Shown one piece after another: positions 22,194 through 34,915 of a stretch of 64,000 bases of DNA. This DNA is from Combretum micranthum (Eukaryota > Streptophyta > Magnoliopsida > Myrtales > Combretaceae), in the NCBI GenBank assembly GCA_024138025.1, contig JAMXBD010000012.1:2480001-2544000 (forward strand), in the 5' to 3' direction. The first letter of the stretch is position 1. Each line of letters starts with the position of its first letter. Below the pieces are notes generated by a model. That model worked only from the letters and a program-made list of their open reading frames with translations. It was not told the DNA's origin and did no database searches. The position numbers were made by a program, and so were the translations under genes.

Positions 22194-25100
22194 TTTTTTA
22201 TATTTGATGCCCATTGCTTTCAATGTTGTATTGATAACTATCTGTTACCATCTCCATATGTTTAACATGGTTGATATTTATCGCTGAATAAGATTAAATT
22301 TACACATTTTCGTCTTATTTCCTATCAAATATGTTAAACTTCCATATCATTTTCAATGATTATCTTATATAATAAGTGGAGAATGGAGTATGTATGGTTG
22401 TACACACCTTCACAGGACTTTTTGCCAAATTTTTATATTGTGAAAATGGATTTTCTTCTTTCTCTCGGTTATTTCTTCATGCTAACAAAGTTAATATTGT
22501 AAAGTTATAGAGGTAATGCTATATCTCCTTCAATATCTTGTACTTAGTGTTTTTAGTAATATAATTTGAGTCTAGCATCCTTCTTGATGGATGGGTTTTC
22601 CATATTAAAATTATATAAATAAATTTATCGCAAAAGCACCAAGAAGCAAGTGAGGGAGAAAGGGAACAATTATTTATTTAAGTTTGCAGCGATATACTCA
22701 ATATGTATTTGAATATGGATAAGGGAATGCTTTTAGACATTATAGGGTTTAGAATAATATTTTTACTTATTTATTTATCAATTGCATACTTTATGAGAAA
22801 TAAGTTTATAAAACGATAAAAAAAAATATTTAGCTTTTTAGTAAGTGCTTAACCCGCTAACACATTACTCTTTGTATTATCATCAAAGGTTTTCAAACTT
22901 GCTATTCTATGTAAAACCGTCAAAAGGCTTGCAGAAACCATAAAAATTTGAAATGCATCTTTGATGTTAAAAAAGGAAAAAGGAAAAAGTTAAGTTCTTT
23001 TTTTCCATAATAACTCTTAATCCATAGTATAACATTCATAAAAGAGAGCAAGTTTAGTAAAAGTAGAGTTCTTTTCTATTATTTTGTTAGAAAAAAAAGT
23101 TATAAATTAAAGGAAAATCAAACTTTTCAAGTTATATTAAATTCTTAATAATATAAAATGAAATAAGTAAATTTTCTTGTGCACTTTACAACTACAACTC
23201 CACTTGAATGAATTCTATAAATATGGAATAGGGGAGTTGGAAGAGGGAGGGAAAGATATAGAAGGAGTGTGTCAAAACAAAGTTAAAATGCAATAAGAAG
23301 ATACATCATCCAAATAGTTAATGAGCTTATGCAAACAAGATGTATTATATTTTTTATATTATAGCCCATTTGACTCAAATAGGTAAACTCAATTAAAATA
23401 TAAGATTCTATTGAGTTTATGTGTAGATTTGGTTGAAATAGTAAGAAAAAAAAATGATTCTACACATGAGTCAACTTGAAAAATCCTTCTAAAATTATAA
23501 ACTCGTAAAATCATATGGAAAAAATTATAATTTTAGCAACTATGTTGTTATCAAATTTACTGATGAAACAGTGACTACATCATTAAATTGTGTTGGAGTA
23601 GGGTAGCAGGAATAGGGACAGCTCGACTAAAGTTGTGATTGTAAAGAACTCCTCCCACCTAGATGTGGAATCCATCCCCTAGAAATGACATTTAACTTTG
23701 AATTATTTGCAAACGTAGTGCAAGATGAATAAGTAAGGTGGTCCTACATACTCCAAAATACTTATATAGGATTTAAACGAAAGTCCACAATCATATGTAA
23801 AACTCTACTTGTCATATATCTATATATATATATATGTATATGTACACACACACACACACACACATATATATAGTAAATCACTTTAAAGATTGAGACTAGA
23901 TTTAAATTATATAAAGACTCGGGAATCTTATTATATGTCATCGTGATACCAACTTTAAATTTACTTGACATAGTGCAGATTTCAGCTTATAAAGATATTA
24001 AGTGTCAAGGAACAAAACTGGGAGAGGGGCTGTTCAATTTAATTGATCTACTTTATATTAATATATTAAGAGATTCTATTTGATTCTATATATACCATAT
24101 TGTATAATCTCTACATTATTAGCCTTACATCAAAGTATAGAAAGTGTGATGAATCAATGTGAAAAAATAGTAAAGCCACTTTTGTGGCATAAAATAAGTC
24201 AAGCAAAGATAGATAGATTGATGGTGTAGGCTTACAAAATATTTGCCACCATTAATGTTTGAGAAGAAGAAGAACTATCCTACAATTTTGGTATTGATAT
24301 TAGAGGCTAATTAATCTTGTCAATTATAAATATTTACTATTTTACATTAGTTAAATCATCCTATTTCTCAAAATGAAATCCAAATAAGAAGAAAGAAAAT
24401 AGTTTTTTTGAGAGTTTCTTTTGGATGTATTTTTTTATTTCAAGAAAGAGTGTTATTGGTCTCTTATTGTATCTAGAGAAGTTGCAATAATCCTCCATTC
24501 AATGAAGAATTTATCTACTCGAAATATTATTTTAACAACTTTGGTTCATGATAATTAAAACATTTTCTCTTCCTAATGGTGTTTCCATATCTCCTCTTAT
24601 CACAATATTTTCATACATGTAATTATGTAACTCAAAAGTCACGGTCCGCACTATCAAATATATTCATGATGTAGGCAATTTTATGATTAGCAATTGAATG
24701 AAGAAGGACAACATTTTGGGACAAAGCCACTTAATTCCAGGCGAAGTGCATAACTTCTGTGTGACAAATTTTTCCATGTAGCAAACAATTATGTATAAAT
24801 AAATTTAGATAAAAAAAGAAAAAATAAACATAAGTATGAATTTGTTCATAAAAACATTTTAGTTGCTCTGTTGTTGATTTTCAACTAGATCCAATCTAGA
24901 TTAATGTTTCATAAGTTTGATATATATGGCCATAGAAGAAGAATATATGTGACTTGTGATAATTGTTAATATTATGCCATTCTTAAAATTGTTTACAATC
25001 ATTTGAATACTACAATAGAACTTGAGATGTGATAATAGGGTGTGTTGATCTTAGGTCATTCTTATCATTTTAAAATATGCACACAAAGACCCGAATTAAT

Positions 25101-26319
25101 TGGACATTAGACATAAACTAGTAAGTGAGGATAACTAGATTAGTATATTGTTAGTCAATTCCCTTGTATGATCGAGCATATTTAGTATTTTCCATGTTGA
25201 GTTCATAATGTACTCTATATATATATATAACACACACACACATATATGTAGATATATGTAAAGCATCATACCAATAGCTCGTTTGTGCATCTCTTTCATG
25301 AGTGGAGTCAAATCGATTATTAGTCAAATAACCCAAAGCTTTGAGAAAAATAATGGTGAAATGAAATGAACTCCATTATTGTCCTAATTCCACCTCGTTG
25401 GATGAAGGACTCAAATACCCATTCTACTTTAGACACATTAAATCTACTATATTTTGAAGCTAATTAAATGCATCGATTTGTGATGATATGCATGCATAAG
25501 GTTTATCTAGGTCATCAAAATTGAGAATTAGAATGACATGATCAATTGATGTATTGGTTTCTCGTGTTCAACTATACTGGAGAATTGAGAGGCTTGGTAA
25601 CCATGATTAGATGGTCCAAACAAATTAATTTGTATCTAAATCCATGCTAACATCCAAGTAAAACTTAAAAACGACCACATATAGTAACATAGTTGTATAA
25701 AGCACAACAAATGTCTAGCAACTTTTGTTGTTTTAAGAATCACAGTCCTTTAATCTCGATTATAAATTAAAAACTAGAATAAATTATGACTAATGCAGTA
25801 ATGAATATTTTTATTATGGTTTTACAATACAACTAAATTAATGTCTTCCTACCAATTATTTAGACACAAATAGCATTGCAAAATCAAAATAACTTGCAAA
25901 AGGCATTTATTTATTATCTAAATTATACATAAAAAAAAAAAAGAAAGAGAAAGATAAATTTTGATACTGCATTATCTAATGGCTCCAATCACTTTCCTCA
26001 ATTCGTACTCACATTCTTGATATACTCATCCTCTCTTTTATCTAAAGCATCATGCATGTCTCTCATTCAATCCAAATTTATAAAAGGGAACAATATAAGA
26101 GCCAACAAATTCATAAATTTGGAAATCGCGAAGCCCTAAGGTACACACTTGTTGACCATAAAGCCAACTGGATTGACCACGACCTGACCGTCTTTCAACT
26201 GGCTTTGGCCATTCCATTGCCCCCTTAATCGGTTCTCAATATTGGATGTGCTACGCTTCTACTCATGCTCCCGAGCAATAGTGTTTCATATAAATTTAAG
26301 ATATTTAATTTGATCTATT

Positions 26320-26765
26320 GAAGTGAAAAATTAAAAATGACAAGGTTTTGGGTTTAGTTGTGTGAAACTAACTCTATTTGCTAACAGATGGAAAAATACA
26401 AGCTAAATGTTGCAAATAGTATCTAAATTTTGACAAAATATGCGATTAGGTGCTTAACCTTTAAAATTGATTTATTTAGTACATAAAAGAACTTTATGTG
26501 TAAGTTAATAATACATCCATCATATTAGTTATACTGAAGTGAAAAATTAAGAATGACAAGGTTCCAGGTTAGTTGTGTGAATCTAACTCTATTTTCTAAG
26601 AGATGGAAAAAAAAAAGGCTCAATGTTGCAATAAAATAAAAAGTTTAGCAAATTATGTAATTAGGTGTTGAAACTTTGAAATTGATAAATTTAATATCTA
26701 AAATTTAAAATTAATTAATTTAGTATCTAAAAGAACTTTACATGTGTGCAAATAATATCTCCGTC
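26320..26765. repeat. Tandem duplication of about 216 bp
   Basis: Both units begin GAAGTGAAAAATTAA, followed by AATGACAAGGTT, TTAGTTGTGTGAA, CTAACTCTATTT and AGATGGAAAAA, and end in AAAAGAACTTTA with a following CATC(C/T)(A/G)TCATATT-like block. Unit two has small insertions. Confidence 0.75.
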
Positions 26766-28861
26766 ATATTGGATAAAAACGTCACATCAGATAACAGTGT
26801 TAACTAATTCAACGAAGGTACCATTGGTGTACACAAAATTCTTTTAGGTATTATATTGATCACTTTTAATGCCCATATATCTAATTACATATTTTGTCAA
26901 ATGCAGGTATTATTTGCTATATTAACCTAAAAAAAAATCTAAATTAATACTTTTCCCATGTCAATGATTTTGAATGTATTTGTTAAAACACTTATGGAAC
27001 ATTTAACATGTGCTATTATACCTAATTTGACTCTTTTTAGAACTTAAGGCCTAGATGATGTAGAACAACAAATACAAAATAGCAATAAAGAACAATATAT
27101 AAAGAGTGACGTTCTAAGAAGATTGCACCGAGATTTTATAAGAAGTTCGATGTGCCACTAGTCTTCATTGTCCACACAATATCTCACTCAAAGAAAACTT
27201 TACTTTCATTCAACACCAAACAAATGCTCCACCGAAGCTACGCAACGTCATCAACAATTTGTGTTATGCCTTTGCAATAAGATCTCAGGAAATTAGGCTC
27301 AACTTAAGATTCTACAACTAATCACCAACAAACTTAAGTGTAGATCTTACAAGAAATAGCAAACCTAACATTTAAAGGCACTACACTTGTTTTCTCTCAC
27401 TTACACAAAATAACACAGTAAAAAAGTATGCTTTAAGATATTTTTGCAAGGATTAAATAGCAATTAATGAGCTTAATCAACTTCCTCTAATTATCCAAAA
27501 AATTGCATTTATAAGGCAACCCCCACCCCAACAGAAAAAAAAAAAAAATATATATATATATATATAATCGTTGCCACAAAAACCCTCTTAAATAGTTAGA
27601 AACTAGATGTCCAACAGCTAATTGAAAAGTTACAACAAATTCGGACCTTTGCACAATGATCTGGAGCTGTTGGATATCTTATAGAAGGCTGACATTCCTA
27701 TCATCAAAAGGTCTAGATCTTTGCATAATGGTCTAGACCCCAGGGAACTCTTGCATAGATTTTTGTATTTTGACTTTCAAGTGGTTTGGACCTATTGTTG
27801 AGGTCCTATAAAAATTAAAAACAAACACTCCATAGGTTTAGATCATTCTCAATTGATTTGAACCACTTGTGTAAAAACATCACTTATATAAATACAAAGC
27901 ACAATATGCGTAAATTCAAAAATCTCATTAGACATACATGTTTTGCTAATGAAGTATAACTTATTTTAATCAAGTGGGTAATTATGTAATTCATTTCTTT
28001 ATCAAAATTCACAATGAACTCAATAAGTCAACAATATTTAGCTAAATAATCTGGCAATGATTTTAGCTTTGAGTTTCTAATTAGAAATGAAGAAAAAAGA
28101 AAAAATAGAGAGAGTGAGAGAGAGATTGACTTTGGTAATGTCTTAAAAGTAAATCAGTAATACTTTCCTCCTTTTACTATTATCGTAGACTAGACATCTC
28201 CTTGAGTTAGGTCTGAATTGGGACCCAACTTGATCCAACCATGAATTTAATATGGTGTTATATTATTATCAAAATAAAAAATAAATACAGAAAAAAAAAT
28301 ATAAAAGTTGTAATATTAGAAAAGTTAAATAAAATATATATTGTTTAATATTTAGACTATTTTTCATATGAATAAAAATTATTTGTTATCTTTTAAAAAC
28401 ATTTAATGCTTTATCGACAACAATACATGTGATAAATACAGTCCAAAACCACCATTTCTTATGTTTTGTATAGTGTTCTACTATGAGAAGAATATCACTT
28501 TTGAATAATGTGGGAATTTCCTTTCTTTTTTTTTTTTTTTAATTCTACTATTTTAGAGTGTTATTTTAGTCTCACATTGTTTATATGTCAACTCAATAGG
28601 GATGTGCTAATTATAAATGATTGCAAATTATTGATGGTAATGTAAGAATATCAGCTAAAGAGTAGCATATTCTTAGGCATGTTTTATATTTAATGTTTGG
28701 ATTTTCTTTTAATCTAAGGTTGTAACTTTAAATTTTTTTTTAGAAGTGGATGGGCTCATGGGCTTGGACTGCTCTCCCATCAATCTAAGATGGCTATAGG
28801 CTTTAATAGAGTTCGAGTCTGGGTCGGGTCTTGACTTGGCCCGGCCTAAGGAGATGTCTTC

Positions 28862-29000
28862 TATAGTCCATCAATGGGATCATCCAACCAGTCATCTAAT
28901 CATTACAAATTTTTCAAAAAATACAAATAGAGGATAAAACTTTGGAACTTTTATAGTCCATCAATGTGATCATTCAACTAATCGTCTAACCATTATAAAA
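28862..29000. repeat. Tandem duplication of about 90 bp
   Basis: TATAGTCCATCAATG and a following GATCATCCAACCAGTC-like block occur at about 28862 and 28952 with a few substitutions. Confidence 0.7.
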
Positions 29001-29353
29001 ATATAGTAATCGACAATCACAGCTGGTATAAATTCAAGCTGTTAAATAGATGATAATATTAGTTCTATTAAAATTAACATGGAATAAAAAAAATTCTTAA
29101 AAACCTTATAACATATGTGGCTATTAAGAATGTATTTCTAAATTTTGTCAACAACATAAACGTTACGACACCAATGCATTCAGATGGTGTATATTTATCC
29201 ATAGGTGCAAATAATAGGAAGATAACCGTATACTTAATGTGCACTATTAAATTACTACACTCATTTTTGTGAGATTATGCTACTATTGATTTTTTTCTAT
29301 AATTTTTTGGTATATATATACCTAATAAATTATATATATACATATATATGTCG

Positions 29354-29545
29354 CGGAGGCCTTTGGGTTGCCATTTAACTCACCTTATGATAAGGTATGA
29401 GGTGGTCTGCCCTCAACAAATGGAGTTAGCTTTTGTTGTTGGTGGTGCCACAACATTAGATACAACATATATAAGAACATTCCATTTTTCTTGACGATTA
29501 GGTCCTTAGATGTCCAGTTGTTGGTTCGTTGCACGACAAAACAAG
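29354..29545 (+). pseudogene. Relic of a GDSL exon 2
   Basis: Translation fragments match exon 2 of the gene at 18914: AEAFGLPF-like, then LPSTNGV, then VGGATTLD-like sequence and CTTKQ-like sequence before GGTGCA. The upstream acceptor AG is lost (TGTCG instead of TGCAG). A frameshift follows the GGATTL-equivalent region, and about 20 bp near the end are deleted. Intron sequence after the exon is also partly shared (for example ATTACAA and ATCATTTTGAA near 29570-29655), so it arose by genomic duplication rather than from a spliced transcript. No neighbouring exon 1 is seen. Confidence 0.8.
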
Positions 29546-30064
29546 GTGCACTATATGTCGATTACAAGTTTGGTGTAGTTTTTCATTAAAAAAAAAAAAT
29601 TATAAGGAGAATCTTCTGCCTAATGTATATCTGGTCATGTATAATCATTTTGAAGGTTTTGACACAACGAGTAAGCGTTGATAAAAAAAAACACTCATCG
29701 AATATTTTAAAACACACTCAATTGCAAAAGCATATAATTTTCAAGAGAAAATTCTCTCAAATTAGGATTTCAAAAGTATATAATATGTTCTTTAAAAAAA
29801 AACAATCCTAAAAGCCTATTTATACTATACATGGAAAACCCTAAAAAGATAAAAAATAAAAGCTGGCAACCTAAAAAAATGACGTTGTAACAATGTAGGC
29901 TGGTGGCATATGTTGTTGATCGTCCACATTAAGTTTTTTATTTTCCCAGTGGTTATTACAATAATATGGCCACTAATAATCAATACAAGACAGGAAATCA
30001 AAATCGGTATTTAAAGGATGAAAGCCAGGACTAAATGCCATCAAACTCAGTACATCAATACAAT

Positions 30065-30066
<2 letters not shown>

Positions 30067-30124
<58 letters not shown>
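30067..30124. repeat. Compound microsatellite (CT)n(ATCT)n
   Basis: About 28 bp of CT dinucleotides run directly into about 30 bp of ATCT tetranucleotides. Confidence 0.95.
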
Positions 30125-31091
30125 TAGCTATGGTTTCTGCTACTAAAGTTCTACTCCCTCTCATTCATCAATGTCGAGAACCTTTTGTCTGCATTCTAAC
30201 CTTGCTAACTACCTAGTCCAACCCAACCCTAATACCAACAGCTCAGTCTAAAATACCAACCCATCCCATCCAGTGTAAAACATTTTTTTTTTTTTGTTTC
30301 TCATCATCTTCTTCGTAGCATCCACACCAATTAAGTGGTTTATCCTCATAGCGCTTACCTATGATGGCAAGCCAAGCTTTTCAATCCCTTTCATCTACTA
30401 TACTCATACCTTAGGTAAAGAAATGAGAAATAAATGGCTTGCTTTCCTTGGCTGTATGACCGTTCAAATTATCACTATCTCCTATACATGTGACATACTG
30501 AGTGGTGAGTAATACACCAAAAAAAAAAGTCTAACACAACGCTTTGAAGCATCTTAAATATGTGACTTTTATAATAGTTAATTCCAACAAATTCTTGAAC
30601 CTTTTTAAGAAGTTTCTTGAAGAATACGTCTTTTGAGTAACAATTGAAAAGTGTTTTTATGATATATTTCATGTAAAATTATGACAGCAAGTACAATGTT
30701 ACAGATAATATTATAGGAAATATGGCAATTCAAAATACAATTACAACAATTCATTAAAAAATTATCAATATTCTCATAGTTTTTTGTATTAACAATGTAC
30801 AAAATAACATGAGATAACTTTTTCTGACAAGTCATTTGTTTCTTAATAAACTACATCATCTACTCCTAGTTGCCTTGTTGATATAACAGCCATGATATAC
30901 CGCTTTAGGACTTTAGCACATCAAAACTACATCATCAAAACATGGATAGGTATTTATGGACTTGTAATGCTAACTTTTCGTGTATTATTTGAATTCCATT
31001 GAATACAATGTGAATTATTATTGCTTTATTGTCGTAGGTGTCGAATTCGCCGGTAGAGTTACAAGAAAATGGAATGCCTTACATACTTGAA

Positions 31092-31378
31092 TGAGTAACT
31101 TCAATTAATCACTGAATAAGGAGAAAAGCAAAAAGAAATCATCAACAAGACATAACACATGAAAAGCAAGATCTTTTTTTTAAAAAAAAAAACTTGCAGA
31201 TTATGAATTTGAGAAATGAGTAACTTCAAATCACTACTGAATAAAAAAAAAAAAAAGAAATCATCAATGAGTTGTAACACATAAAAAGCAAGCTCTTTTA
31301 AAGAAAGGAAAAAGCAAAAAAAAACTTGTAGAGTATGATGTTGAGAAATAAGTAACTTCAATCATCATTGAGCTATAC

Positions 31379-31426
<48 letters not shown>

Positions 31427-31441
31427 AATCTCCCCTTTCTT

Positions 31442-31489
<48 letters not shown>

Positions 31490-31770
31490 AACTTTTATCA
31501 AATCAAGAAAACGAAACAAGCCTTTTTGTCGAGAGTGACTGCAGGATATAAAGTTGAAAAATGAGTGACCTCGAACAATCACTAAATATTAAAAAAAAAA
31601 ATGGAAAACGAAACCTCATCAATCAGCCATAACAAAAAAGCAAGCTTTTTATTTTCATTTCTACATAATTACTATGAAAAAAAAAAAGAAAAAAGAAACC
31701 TTTATGGGGATAAGAGCAGTCAAACTGCAAAGTTGAGAATTCAGTGACTTCATTTCGCCATTCAGTAATA
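31092..31770. repeat. About five diverged tandem units with long poly-A and poly-T runs
   Basis: Units begin (A/G)AGTAACTTC or variants near 31095, 31217, 31351, 31563 and 31742, each continuing into an ACTGAATA-like block, A-rich sequence and, in most, AAGCAAG(C/A)TCTTTT-like sequence. The third unit carries a run of 46 A (31380-31425) and 42 T (31444-31485) separated by 18 bases. Minus-strand ORFs here encode Lys and Phe runs and are artefacts. Confidence 0.75.
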
Positions 31771-33464
31771 AGAACCAAGCAAAAGATACTCTTTTATATA
31801 TTTTGTAATGCCACGCCTATAATTCATACATACATTGACGGACGACTACGTAAAATCTTCTATTTTGTCATTTTTTGTATAAAAAAATTCACCATTTATG
31901 TTTTGCTCCTGTTATATATAAGTTAAAATTACTAATATTTATTTATGTATATAACGATAGATTTGGATTTTTTTCATAATGAGAATATTACAAGGCTTAA
32001 AAAAAACTAAAAAAAAGATGCGATACTATAGCAGCCTTGAGAGGGCTAAAAGAAAAACTATATGGCATCTCCACATTTAGTCCTTTATAGAAAACTATGG
32101 AATTGGAAGAAGAAATTGACTAAGAGTGATTTTGAAAAATCTTTCTAGGGGTTATTTTTGGATAAATATGGTGATAAGTTCTGCTTTACGGTACTAGAAA
32201 GGGTTTAGAAAAGATAGTTCTATTTGATTTATTGAAACTTCATTATTTTTCAATTTTGTTAATGTAAAACATTTTTATCAAGTTCTTTTATTATTATCAC
32301 ATATTATATATATATATTGCAAATTATAATTTATATACATGTATTTCACTCTACGGTTATGTTTTTTTTTTTCTTGACACGTGAGATATTTATGTTTTAC
32401 TCATTTACTAAATTGTCATTTACTTGCCAAATTAAAAAATTGCAAATGTTGAATAATCCATGCACACATAAAAAAAATGCTTATAGATGAGCGAAAAGAA
32501 AAATTAAAATATTATTGCCATATTTACATCTCATATGCTAATATTCGATTCTACATGTAAGTGTGATCTGTCATATTTCAAAGCCATCCTTTTTACTTAT
32601 TCCCCTAGCCATTCATATATATAACTATGTTTCGATTTGTTATTTATTTTATGAGTTTATGGTGTTTTGTTGTGATCTCCGTCCAATTCACGAACGGATC
32701 CATCTGACTGCTTTTCATGGGAAAGGAAAATCAAATTTGATTGATTCTGCTATTGCAAGATAGATAGGTGTTTATCTTTGTACGTTTCGATAGCCTTAAT
32801 GTTTCAATGGTTTTTAAAGTCATGATATTGATAATAAATAATGTATACTTTTGGACTATTTTTCTATTTGATTCCATGCCATATTATATACTCTCTACAT
32901 TATTAGCCTTATTCCGAAGTATAAAAAGCATGAGGGATTGAAACATAAAGATAAAATTTTTACTCTTGAAATGGAATGGGCTTTGGAATGAGTGTATTGA
33001 AAATGAAATGGCTATATGATGTATTTGTCGAAAATATCCCTAGCAATAAATACAAGTTGTAAATATGTAATAGCACAAGTAAGTAATTCTATTGCATGTC
33101 ATTAATAAAGCTAGAATAAAATCGTAATTCTACGTTTTCAAAGGCGGAATCGAATTACCTTTTAAGGTAGGAATTGTCGATTCCAAGGAATTACAATTTC
33201 GACTTCTAAAGGTACATCTAAATATAAGAAATGAAATAAAACCCTAAATCGTGATTTCATTCTAGGTCCATTTCTATGTATTAAACATGATGTAAGAGTG
33301 TTTCCATCCATTTATCCACTAATCATAATATTCTCACACATATATTAGCGCTAGCAATTTGGGATCCAACCCATGAACTCGAATACAACACTGTAAACAT
33401 TCCATTTTTGCTCCATGTATCTGAATTTATTAGGATAGTAATAGTTTTAGATTAAAAAAAGTGA

Positions 33465-33496
<32 letters not shown>

Positions 33497-34524
33497 AAAT
33501 ATTGAAATAGCCAAGAAATTCCTAATTTTATTTTATGGATGAATTGTTGAATTATGTGAAATGACCTAGATTTACATTTTAATCAAATCTCATGTGTTTA
33601 TTAATTTATTTTAAGGAGTTGAATTGAATGAGTATGATTATGTTGTTAGTAGTCTAAGATATATGATTTTGTATGTGTATATGTTGATATTAATATTTTG
33701 TTTTATATGCATTAATGTGTGAGTAATGAAATTATTAATGTTGTCTTGTGCACATTAAGATGTTAAGTAGATTAATAACTCAACCATAACTTCACTTAAG
33801 CTAGTGGATTAAGTTTCTTGTAATTAAGTAGCATTTATGCCCTAAATACAAGCCAAATGGAGTTCAAATTAAAGCCAAATGCAACCTAAGTTAATATATG
33901 CATTAAGGGATAAATTTGGAATGTGTAAAAGTCAAAATTAAGTTAATTTGACTACTTTTTGGGACAGCTCAAAATTTTATCCGAATTTTCCTTTTCTTCT
34001 TCCTTTTCTTTTCTTCTTCCATTTCCCTCTCCATTTCCAATTTCAAGCTTAAGTTAAGGGCAATAGCAAGCTTTGGAAAACAAGTTCTCTCCAAGGCTAA
34101 AGCATTTACATGTGAGTGGATTTAGTTGTGATTCTTGTTTTGTTTTCCTTTCTTGTAGTAGTTGTAGAGTTATTGGATGAATTGAGTTCAATGTTGGTCA
34201 AATTGTTTGTTCATGTTTTGTATGAGTTATGAATGAGTTATGTGAGTATGTGAGTTTGTGCATGCATGGTTGAAGTGATATGAAGTGTTGGGAGTAAATG
34301 AAGAGAAATTGTGTAGATAAACCTAGATTGGTTTGATGTGGAGTTGAAATGTTTATTTGTGTTGAGTTCTTGTTTTAAGTTGATAGAATTGAGTAGTGTA
34401 TGTAGGAGTGAGTATATGAAGTTGGAAGTGTAGTTGAGGAAAGTTTTGAAGTGTTTTAAGATGTAATTTTCAAAGTTGAAAAACAAGGGATTTGAATTCT
34501 CACGTTTAAGCTTATTTTTAAAAC

Positions 34525-34915
34525 GTACGCCGGCATCTGGGGATTCTACGCCGCCGGCGTAGAGGCGGTGTAGAAAGCCCACAGAATCAAATTTCTTAAA
34601 GCCGACTGAACGCCGCCGGCTTTCGCTAGGAAGTCAGCCGGCGTTCTTTCTTCTAACTGGTACGCTGGCTTCTGGGAATCAAGGCCGCCGGCGTACATGC
34701 GAAGGCTGCCCGCGTACTTATGTAAGCGGCCGGCTTACACCTCTCGAGACATTTTCAAAAACTTTGGTTTTGGATTCTACGCCGGCTAAACGCCGCCGGC
34801 GTAGTTTGCAAAGGCTGACGGCGTACACTTTGAACGCTGCCAGCGTTGGCAGTGTACATTTTCAGAACATTGAACATCGGCTCAACGCCGCCAGCGTTGA
34901 GTGCCGGCGTATCCC
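34525..34915. repeat. GC-rich palindromic island in the 5' LTR
   Basis: It contains clear short hairpins: TACGCC/GGCGTA with loop GCC (34547-34561), GTAAGC/GCTTAC (34722-34738), AACGCT/AGCGTT with loop GCC (34833-34847) and CTCAACGC/GCGTTGAG (34881-34901). The surrounding DNA is strongly AT-rich. Confidence 0.85.

Larger units (their letters stand above)
22194..29353. other. Intergenic AT-rich DNA with simple and tandem repeats
   Basis: No gene can be supported. It contains AT/CA microsatellites near 23820-23872 and 25217-25260, a tandem duplication of about 216 bp (26320-26765) and a 90-bp duplication (28862-29000). A slightly GC-richer patch at 26110-26280 has no recognisable product on either strand. 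ORFs at 23762-23971 and 25151-25336 (minus) run through the microsatellites and are not credible. Confidence 0.5.
29546..33497. other. AT-rich intergenic DNA with simple and tandem repeats
   Basis: After about 100 bp of relic GDSL intron the stretch has no supportable gene. The 72-codon ORF at 30294-30512 and the 66-codon ORF at 32563-32763 match nothing I know. A segment at 32864-32950 repeats 24066-24160 (shared CTCTACATTATTAGCCTTA). Confidence 0.45.

Noticed and set aside
23762..25336. Minus-strand ORFs across AT/CA microsatellites
   Set aside because: Composition reflects the simple repeats (runs of Ile/Tyr and Cys/Val).
31101..31582. Minus-strand ORFs with long Phe and Lys runs
   Set aside because: They read through poly-A and poly-T runs and a tandem repeat.
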